Of a DNA stretch of 64,000 nucleotides, positions 56,701-64,000 are shown one piece after another. The DNA lies in assembly GCA_963402885.1 (NCBI GenBank), contig OY727095.1, forward strand, positions 3,043,001 to 3,107,000, in the 5' to 3' direction. Numbering within the stretch: position 1 is the stretch's first letter; the number at the start of each line of letters is the position of its first letter. This DNA comes from Antedon bifida. Lineage: Eukaryota > Echinodermata > Crinoidea > Comatulida > Antedonidae. A program made the position numbers and the translations under genes. Below the pieces are notes generated by a model that did not search any database, was not told the origin of the DNA, and saw only the letters and a program-made list of their open reading frames with translations.

Positions 56701-59700
56701 GTACCTAAGTTTCATTTAAAAAAAATATAAACTGATAAGCTTGATTAGGCCTATAAATTCTGGAAGGTAATTATTTGTGCCTACTCTCAGTCAATTACCA
56801 GCCACCACCACACCTGAGAGGTTGTTAGCTACCACCACACCTAAAAGATTGCTAACCACCAACACACCGGAAATTAACGACAGGCCAGATGGTCAAGCAA
56901 ATACTGAAGCGTTGACTTCAGTGATAAAAGAACTTAGAAAACCGGTCTGCGAGATAAAAAAGTTTGATGGAAACCCGATAGAATATAAGAAATTTATGAG
57001 GCAATTCAACAACAGGGTTGTGAAGTTTACGGAGACTGACGATGAGAAGATATACTATCTTGAACAATTCACGATGGGAGAAGCGCTAAACATAGTTGAA
57101 GGTTACAGCTATATGGATGCCAAAATAGGATATTTGGCAGTACTTAAAGAGTTTGAAGAAAGGTATGGAGACCCACAGGTGATTGCAGACGCCTTTATAA
57201 AGAAGGTAATAACTTGGCCAGCAATAAGTAACTCAAAGTCCTTAGACGCCTTTTCTATATTTCTAAATGAATGCTCAAGTGCCGTCGAATGTATCCAAGC
57301 TATGCAAGTCTTGGAATATTCAGAGAACATAAGATCAATAATTAAAAAGCTACCTTACTCATTGCATGAAAAATGGAGAAGCACAGTGCAGAATCTAAAG
57401 GACCGAAATGTGATTGTTTCTTTCAAAGAGTTAGTGAAGTTTGTTAAAAGGGAAGCTAAGAAGGCAAATGACCCAACATATGGTAGGGACGCTTTAGCCT
57501 CGAACGGACCTAGTAGCCGACCAAAGGCTGCTACACAAAACCTTCCAAAGGGAACGAAGGGAAGCTTTGCAACCAGCGTACAATCACAGGACGAAAGAAC
57601 CGATTCAAGGTCACAACATGGTACATCAAAGCCGGCAGACACTAGGTCATGCTACATTTGCAAAAAGGGAGATCATAAAATTGAAAAATGTGATGTGTTC
57701 CTTGCAAAGACTGTGCCGGAAAGAGTTAGTCTGCTACAAGAGAATAGAAGATGTTTTGGATGCTTGAAATACGGACATCGATCAAAGGGATGCCGTAATC
57801 GAGCAATATGCTCAACATGCAGCAAGCGACACCCAACGCTTCTTCACCGAACTAATGAGCAAAGTCAGGCAGTAGCAGCAGAAAATAAAACACAAGTAAC
57901 TCAAACTGAACAACCTCAAAATAATAGCACAGGACCCTCTTGTCGTACAGGGGCCGGAGACACACTGTGCACTATGGCTATCGTGCCCGTAATGGCTAGG
58001 TCTCGGAAGAATGGATTGGCTATTGAGACTTACGCATTTCTAGACCCTGGTAGTAGTGTTTCATTTTGTTCTGAAAGGTTAAAGGAACAATTGGGTCTTG
58101 GAGGCCGAAAGGCAAGAATCACGCTTGATACTATGGGCTTGCAATGTTTACTAGACACCAGCATTGTCAATGGACTTGAGATATGTGATCTTAAAGGAGA
58201 AAACTCAATAACGTTACCTAGTGTATACACAAAAGATGGCATGCCTGTTACAAAGGCTCACATACCAAGAATGGAAGACGTAGCTCAATGGTCGCATATG
58301 AAAGAAATAGAGCTTCCATCCATTGATGCCGATATAGGGCTTCTAATCGGTAATGCAGTAGCAGAAGCCTACACGCCTCTACAAATCATCACTGGGCCTC
58401 CTGGAAGCCCCTATGCTTCGAAAACAGCTTTGGGTTGGATTCCGTGGAATGTTGTGAGAAAGAACCAAAGTGAAGAATACAAGAATGAGAGTTGTCCCGC
58501 CAACCGTCTAGAAATAACGGCAATTGAAGAACGGGAAGAAATTAATAGGCTCAACCGCACTGTGGAGAAAGCCATTAGCATTGATTTTCCAGAAAGGGAT
58601 AAGGAAGAGCAACAAGAACACTCACAAGATGACCGTAAATTTTTGAAAATAGCAAACGAGACAATGGGATTTAGGAATGGCCACTATGAGACAGCTCTTC
58701 CCTTTAAGGACAGAAAACAGATAATGCCGAATAATCGTGCAATGGCGGACCAAAGACTGCTGTCGTTAAAAAAGAAAATGGAGAGAAACCAAAAGTTTAA
58801 AGAGGACTACATTGCGTTTATGGAAAAGCAGATAAGACAGGGACATGCCGAAAAAATCGTGAAAGATAACATCAATTATGGGAGAACTTGGTATATTCCT
58901 CATCATGGAGTGTACAACCCAAATAAGCCAAATAAGATACGTGTCGTCTTCGACTGTGCGGCAAAGTACCAAGGAAGTGCATTGAACGATGTGCTACTAC
59001 AAGGCCCGGATCTTACAAATAGCTTAATTGGAGTTCTAGTAAGGTTCCGTCAAAATGAAATAGCTCTTATGTCCGATGTAGAAGGTATGTTTCTACAGGT
59101 TAAAGTTCCTGAACATGATCAGGATTTTATGAGATTCCTCTGGTGGGAAGACGGCAATATGGAGAATGAACCCAGCGTATATAGAATGACTTGCCATCTA
59201 TTTGGAGCGACTTCTTCGCCGTCATGTGCGAATCTTGCTCTGCGGAGAACAGCTACAGATGTAGGTGAAAGATATCCTCAAGAGGTGGTGACAGCCATAC
59301 AAAGAAACTTTTATGTAGATGATTGTTTGGTATCAGTTGAGACTGAAGCAAAGGGAATGGAACTAGCCAAAGGTCTAAGAGAATTATGCGCAGAAAGAGG
59401 ATTTAGGCTGACCAAATGGATCAGCAATAGTAGAGCTGTATTGGAGTCAATCCCAATCAATGAACGAGCACCTGAATTTAAGACACTGGATTTAGATAAT
59501 GCAGAGTTACCAAGCGAAAGAGCACTGGGTGTATGTTGGTCAGCAGAAACCGATAAGTTGGGCTTTGACATTAAGTTACCTGATAAACCAGCTACCCGAC
59601 GCGGACTGCTCTCTGTGATAAGTTCTGTTTTCGATCCGCTAGGATTAGTCTCACCTTTCGTCCTTCCTGCTAAACTGATTCTGCAAGAATTATGTCGTAA

Positions 59701-62700
59701 GGGTTCCGGATGGGACGATAAAATTGATGAAGAAGTGGACTTCAGGCGATGGCAACAATGGCTTGATGAGCTAAAACGGCTACAAGAATGGAACATGCCT
59801 AGATGTTACATAAGTAAAAGTCTTGGAGAAATAGCTTCACGTCAGCTTCATGTATTCTCTGATGCAAGTGAGAAAGGATACGGAATGGCAGCATATATGA
59901 GATATGAGGACAAACAAGGTAAAGCTAGATGTTCGCTAGTGTTAGCCAGAAGCCGAGTTACTCCTTTGAAACATGTTACTGTACCAAGACTAGAGCTCAC
60001 TGCCGCAACCATGGCTGTTCGTGTAACTAAGATGTTGCTAGATAAATTAGATGGAGTAGATGAGACTGTTTATTGGACAGATAGTCAAACTGTTCTGCGC
60101 TACCTTAACAATACCACCGCACGATTTAAGACATTCGTAGCAAATAGAGTGACTGCAATACACAATGGAAATATGTACGCAGTGCTAATAATCCGGCTGA
60201 TGAAGCATCACGTGGAATGAAAATCGATGAGTTTCTAAAAAATGATAGATGGACTCATGGTCCTGAGTTTCTACAGAAATCTTCCGTAGAATGGGAGAAG
60301 TGGCAAGAATCACCAGCCTTAAATGTGATACCACTTGACGATCCAGAGGTAAAAAGACAGGCTCATGCAGCAGTTGTAAATGAAACGCAATCTGCAATGT
60401 GTCGATTAGTTGAAAGGTACTCAAGTTTCCGAAAGCTGAAACGTGCTGTAGCATGGCTGTTGGAGAAAATAAAAGAGAGACTACAGCAAAAGGTATTATT
60501 CAGGAAATCTGTAGAGAAGAAATATGAAAACGAACCTGACTCTAAAGAAAAAACCGAGAAGGTTATGGCAGAAATAGAAAAGTTGAACGGACCACTTAAT
60601 CACAGTCTAAACTTGCTACAACTTCAGGTTGCAGAGAAAGAAATAATCAATCATGAGGAGCAAAAATACTTCAAAAGGGAGATCCTTGCACTTAAAACAG
60701 GAAATAATGGTTTGATTGCCCGCGCAATGAGAGGAAGTGCGATACGCAAACTTGACCCGGTATGGGAAGATGATTTATTACGAGTTGGTGGTCGTTTGAA
60801 CAAGTCAACCCTCGATGAGTACGCCAAGCACCAGTTAATAATACCTAAAGATTCACAGATTGCACAAGCTATGATAATCGACACCCATAAACAACTTGGC
60901 CACCTTGGAAGAAACTCAGTTTATTTGAGCTGAGAAAAGGATATTGGATACCTGCAGCCGTGTCGGCTATCAAACACATAGTTACAAGGTGTATAACATG
61001 TCGTAAACAACATGCAAGAGTAGGAGAGCAAAAGATGGCAGATTTGCCGTCGGAACGTGTGACCCCAGATAAGCCTCCATTCGCGAACACTGGTATGGAC
61101 GTGTTCGGTCCTTTTGAGATTAAAAGAGGAAGAAGTGTATTGAAAAGATATGGCCTGATTTTCACTTGTTTAAACTTACGGGCCATTCATTTGGAAGTTT
61201 TGCACACAATGAATACAGATTCTTGTTTGAATGCTATTAGAAGATTTGTGGCCAGAAGAGGAGAGGTCACGTGCATAAGAACCGACAATGGAACCAACTT
61301 TGTTGGTGCAGAGAAACAATTAAAAGAATCCGTGAATTCTTGGAACCAAGCCAAAATTGAAACCTGGTGTCATCAGAAAAACATAGAGTGGAAGTTTAAT
61401 CCACCCGCAGCCTCCCATTTTGGTGGGGTGTGGGAACGGCAGATTAGAACAGTTCGGCAGGTAATGAAGGGACTTCTTGCTGAACAAGCTATAAAGATGG
61501 ATGATGAAGGGCTCTGTACCCTATTTTGTGAAATTGAATTAATTGTGAACAGCCGTCCATTGACTACTGTGTCAAGCGATCATGAAGATCTGAGTCCCAT
61601 AACTCCATACATGCTTCTGACCCAGCGGTCAACACAATCACTACCACCAGGCGTATTTGACAGAAAGGATGTTTACGCTAGACGGCGCTGGAAACAAGTT
61701 CAATACTTGAGCGATCTATTTTGGACAAGATGGCGAAAGGAATACCTACCAACATTACAGCAACGACAGAAGTGGTTGAATCCTCGTCTGAATTTTCAAG
61801 TAGACGATGTGGTGCTCATAGCTGATAACACATTACCGAGAAATTCATGGTCTTTAGCAAGAGTGATAGAAGTACGAAGAGATGCAAAGAACTTTGTTAG
61901 ATCATGTGTTGTTAAGACTAAATCATCAGTAATCGAAAGACCTATAGCTAAATTATGTTTACTCTTAGAATCTGAGAACATTGATTAGTTTTGTAATATG
62001 TTAGTTGAAACTTATACCATTTTTTGAATGACCGATTCAGTTCTTTAGTAGATTTTGTAGTAGTTTAGTAATAGTTTAAATTAGTAAACTATTAAGGGGC
62101 CGGAATGTAGAAGCCATTGCTTCTAGTTTAATTAATATTGGGCAAAATATTTGGTTTTCTGTGGCAACCTATTGTAATATGAGGAGGTTGCATGGTAACA
62201 TGCCTTTTTTGTGTGAAAAGGAAAGGAGACAGGATTTAAGAAGTTAGTTGGAGATTATAAGAGATAAATAGAGAGAGATTTTAGAAAGTTTTTGTATAAA
62301 TTACTGAACCATAAGCCAGGGAAAGTTTACAGAATTCGGTAAGCTCAATTCTCTTATCGAATATAGTCATTTTGTTGTGTTATTTGAGATGTTATTTATG
62401 GCTGGTACTTTCGGTAGGCTAGGCCTAGATAACTTTGTTTTAACTTTCAGGGACCATCTCATAAGTGAGATATACCTGTTGCTTCTATGAAAGCATAACA
62501 GTTTATATGCTCGTTTTTTTGGTTAAATTGTTGTTTGAATAGCTAATATTTATGCTCATATTATAATAGTAATAGTAATACTAGACAACAATTATGCATT
62601 ATTATAGAAGACTGTATTAATTGCAGTTGTTGCTGATGGATCAATGTTAATATTATCATTCTGTCAATTGTTTAAATAGGTCATGTTAAACCAGTTTAAA

Positions 62701-63044
62701 TTAAGAACCAAGAACATTATAATTTATAGCTAACCATCCTATTATGTCATTTTTATTGTTTCACAGTTAATCAACTCTATCACGGTATTGGTAAATAAAG
62801 ACTTAAAGGAAGCATATAACCGTGTGATATTTCAATTCTCGACTCATATATTTCTCTGGACCCTCGACAGTAATACAAACAGGCAAGTCCTAAACAGCCT
62901 TTATGATAGGCTAATAGTTTAATGCAAAAAGTATGTATAATAGTCCGAATAACAAGTTATTATTAAATAATTACACAAAAACTGAATAATACAACATACC
63001 TGGATCTGGACTTAATGATCGTTTTACTTGTTTTGATGTTCCAA
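43389..63044 (-). CDS. NACHT-LRR (NLR) immune-receptor-like protein, 5' end not found
   Basis: Predicted cytosolic innate sensor. The last exon, 43,389-48,000, encodes about 1,536 residues. NACHT has a Walker A (ESEMGTGKTTLLRYL), Walker B (KVVLMLDGLEEL), a sensor-like ILTTTSG and the NPMFLLTVCIMWGD helix. It is followed by a helical region and 18 units of a 57-residue double LRR to the stop. Upstream I find twelve mini-exons with good splice sites: 48,667-48,735; 49,145-49,195; 49,485-49,529; 49,930-49,977; 50,269-50,325; 51,756-51,818; 52,239-52,301; 52,436-52,492; 53,265-53,327; 53,788-53,868; 56,141-56,203; 56,424-56,456; with a further one at 63,000-63,044. All begin and end in phase 1. 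They encode Glu/Lys-rich helices next to NACHT and Ser-rich linkers further out. No start codon or death-fold domain is visible. Orthology to a named NLR is not claimed. Confidence 0.85.
43392..46470 (-). repeat. 18 x 171-bp tandem LRR array
   Basis: Each 171-bp unit encodes a 28-residue repeat of B-like type (DISDIDGTLLGTYLSKCPKL) and a 29-residue repeat of A-like type (CKLSGNVMNEMMRVHA). Cys and Asn alternate at the turn, as in ribonuclease-inhibitor LRRs. Units 2-17 are nearly identical apart from a few codons. The first is more divergent (FSDIDGVLLGKFLSTLPKL) and the last is truncated into the C-terminus. The homogeneity points to recent expansion or ongoing gene conversion. Confidence 0.95.
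48800..48915. mobile_element. Palindromic MITE family A, copy 5
   Basis: Contains GTAGTGATATGACATCATCA and CACATTTTTTTGTCACATAA, then TTTGATAGTGTAGA. The left terminal repeat is missing. Lies between two NLR mini-exons. Confidence 0.6.
50757..50786. repeat. (AAT)n microsatellite
   Basis: About ten uninterrupted AAT triplets in an NLR intron. Confidence 0.95.
50816..50890. repeat. C-rich repeat block
   Basis: Three or four imperfect copies of TTTTACCCCCGGACATTCCCC-like sequence (shared core CCCCCTGGACATTTT) in otherwise AT-rich intron DNA. Confidence 0.6.
50891..51755. other. NLR intron segment, nothing recognised
   Basis: About 0.86 kb between the C-rich block and the mini-exon at 51,756. 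I see no exon with matching phase and splice sites, and no repeat family that I know. Confidence 0.5.
54071..55868 (+). mobile_element. Hairpin-ended element carrying a hAT-like transposase remnant
   Basis: The left end has CTTGGCGGATAACCCCTTGT and the right end GCGGATAACCC then a 10-bp hairpin (GAACTCGTCA, loop AAG, TGACGAGTTC), as in the dimer at 35,973-39,091. Flanks 54,110-54,310 and 55,375-55,680 align by eye with that element (GAATTGTAGATATGAATTCC; GTCATCATATGGCCAGTTGA). The middle (54,321-55,022) encodes part of a hAT transposase of the ZMYM/DUF4371 type: ADEVTDSSNWEQLGLVIRYL, CRAQTYD, then AGNMTGCQKGCAK, YYHCASHGLNLHS. A TGA codon interrupts the frame at 54,669, and the N-terminal and dimerisation regions are missing, so it is inactive. 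Lies in an NLR intron. Confidence 0.7.
56750..62881 (+). mobile_element. BEL/Pao LTR retrotransposon, broken
   Basis: Fossil of the BEL/Pao family, antisense to the NLR gene in whose intron it lies. Parts in order, with rough positions: gag-like region (56,780-57,620), two CCHC-type knuckles (57,640-57,860), aspartic protease (57,950-58,400, FLDPGSSVSF), reverse transcriptase (58,700-59,400, with YVDD), RNase H (59,830-60,150), integrase (60,700-61,960, with a zinc-binding part and an RTDNGTNF core). A likely 3' LTR follows. I see no matching 5' LTR, so the left end is probably truncated. The coding region is broken, with about two breaks. Long frames remain, which suggests a fairly recent insertion, but without paired LTRs no age can be given. 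Confidence 0.9.
62106..62881 (+). repeat. Candidate 3' LTR of the BEL/Pao element
   Basis: A purine-rich tract (AAGGGGCCGGAA) directly precedes TGTAGAAGCC, the usual TG start of an LTR. An AATAAA lies near 62,793 and the segment ends near AATACAAACA. The right border is uncertain because the partner LTR was not found. Confidence 0.5.
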
Positions 63045-63530
63045 CTATAAAACCAAAACAAACATCACATAATTGTATTTAAGTTTTGTATATCATTTAT
63101 TAGAGTACAGTATATAAAGTCTATACTATTATAGACTATGTACAGGATAATAACATTGTTGTTACACCCCAACTTATACATGTTTCAAGCACAAAAAAAC
63201 AATTTTAAATAAAGTGTTTAATAAAGGTGAAGCAATATGACACGATATGGCCACTGGTAATATGCATTGAGAATTTTTAACTGTAACTAGGTGATGGTTT
63301 TATTGCTAGTGTAAAGTAAATCTGTAAGAATTGGGCAACTCTTCAATGTTAACTTTGTTGAGAAAAAAAGAATATTACTCTTGGTTCTTTAAGGACAGAG
63401 AACTTTCTGGGCTTAGTCCTACTGTAATTAGGGCAATATCGCACAGCATTACGCACTACTGATTTTCTCTTCAATCAAAATTAGTTTTTATCCCCGATAA
63501 CCAGAAATCAGAAATTTGTGTCCGGCAAAA

Positions 63531-63834
63531 TACACAAACAGTGGTGTTGGTAGTCTATGAGTGAGATACCTAACCTGTATAGACTCTACATATGCCATTA
63601 TTCCCAATATGGACACCCCTTGAAAGGAAAATGGAATAGTTCAGGCATCGTAGCGGGCCATACCAAACGTCACTTACGCATGACATCGTTCTCATATTCC
63701 GAGATTCATGTGATCACGGCGAGGGGAGGCGGGAGGGATTGCTATACAGGTATCTCGCTCATAGACTACCCACACCACTGTTGGTTTGTGTAGTCTATTT
63801 CGTGAGATCCCTACCTGTATAGACTCTATATGCC
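63531..63834. mobile_element. Inverted-repeat element plus extra terminal copy
   Basis: TACACAAAC...GTAGTCTATGAGTGAGATAC...CTGTATAG at 63,531-63,591 is repeated inverted at about 63,742-63,794 (CTATACAGGTATCTCGCTCA). A third, direct copy (GTAGTCTATTTCGTGAGATC...CTGTATAGACTC) follows at 63,791-63,834. The inside, about 150 bp, is more GC-rich than its surroundings. Confidence 0.65.
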
Positions 63835-64000
63835 AGAGTAGCACCGGCATCAGGAGGAGGGCGTGATTATGACTAAAACCCAACTTACCCTGAATAGAAG
63901 GCCGACAAATTACAGACGCTATGGTCGCCTGGGACAAGACAACGTCCTGAAGGTAGCACGATGCAAAATTGGTCTAACCTAAGCTCTCCCACCATGCTGC
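63835..64000 (-). other. Right edge: possible exon of unknown gene
   Basis: On the minus strand an ATG near 63,996 opens a frame to a good donor (TTCAGG then GTAAGTT) near 63,888. Translation contains FCIVLPSGRCLVPGDH, which I do not recognise. It could be an upstream NLR exon, but the repeat content nearby makes coding status doubtful. Confidence 0.15.

Noticed and set aside
56200-56780. Search for a 5' LTR of the BEL/Pao element
   Set aside because: No stretch here resembles 62,106-62,881; weak words such as GGACCCT are too short to count.

Overview
The window is a stretch of invertebrate deuterostome genome, AT-rich and full of introns. It carries five protein-coding genes and many mobile-element remnants. 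An echinoderm is the likeliest source, and a crinoid is possible. This rests on near-vertebrate sequences for conserved genes (DROSHA, WDR47, SLC31A1, STX6), a large NACHT-LRR gene of the type expanded in echinoderms and amphioxus, and BEL/Pao, Penelope and tRNA-SINE elements. The species is inference.

Layout. 1-4,475 (-): 5' part of syntaxin-6 (STX6), running off the left edge, with one intron that has AT-AC (U12-type) ends. 4,476-7,456: intergenic, with a 5'-truncated Penelope-like element and two abutting perfect hairpins. 7,457-~15,900 (+): WDR47, nine coding exons, 967 aa. 17,244-27,148 (-): DROSHA, 23 coding exons, 1,302 aa, tail-to-tail with WDR47. 27,149-39,361 (+): SLC31A1 (copper transporter CTR1), four coding exons, 205 aa, divergent from DROSHA; its last intron holds a 27-bp minisatellite and a 1.5-kb hairpin-ended element in tandem dimer. 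39,319-43,388: intergenic. 43,389 to at least 63,044 (-): a NACHT-LRR (NLR) gene. One 4.6-kb exon encodes NACHT plus 18 near-identical 57-residue double LRR units. Upstream lie at least twelve mini-exons of 33-81 bp, all in phase 1-1, and the start is beyond what I can see. NLR introns hold a hAT-like transposase remnant inside a relative of the 36-39 kb element, and a broken BEL/Pao retrotransposon.

Gene models were built by hand from splice signals and similarity to remembered human proteins. The exon lengths of WDR47 (2,904 nt), DROSHA (3,909 nt) and SLC31A1 (618 nt) each sum to a multiple of three without internal stops, which supports the boundaries. The genes do not form one pathway: vesicle SNARE, microtubule-associated WD40 protein, microRNA processing, copper uptake and innate immunity.

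The most interesting part is the NLR locus. Its LRR array looks homogenised except at predicted exposed beta-strand positions, and its linker is built from duplicated, reading-frame-neutral mini-exons.
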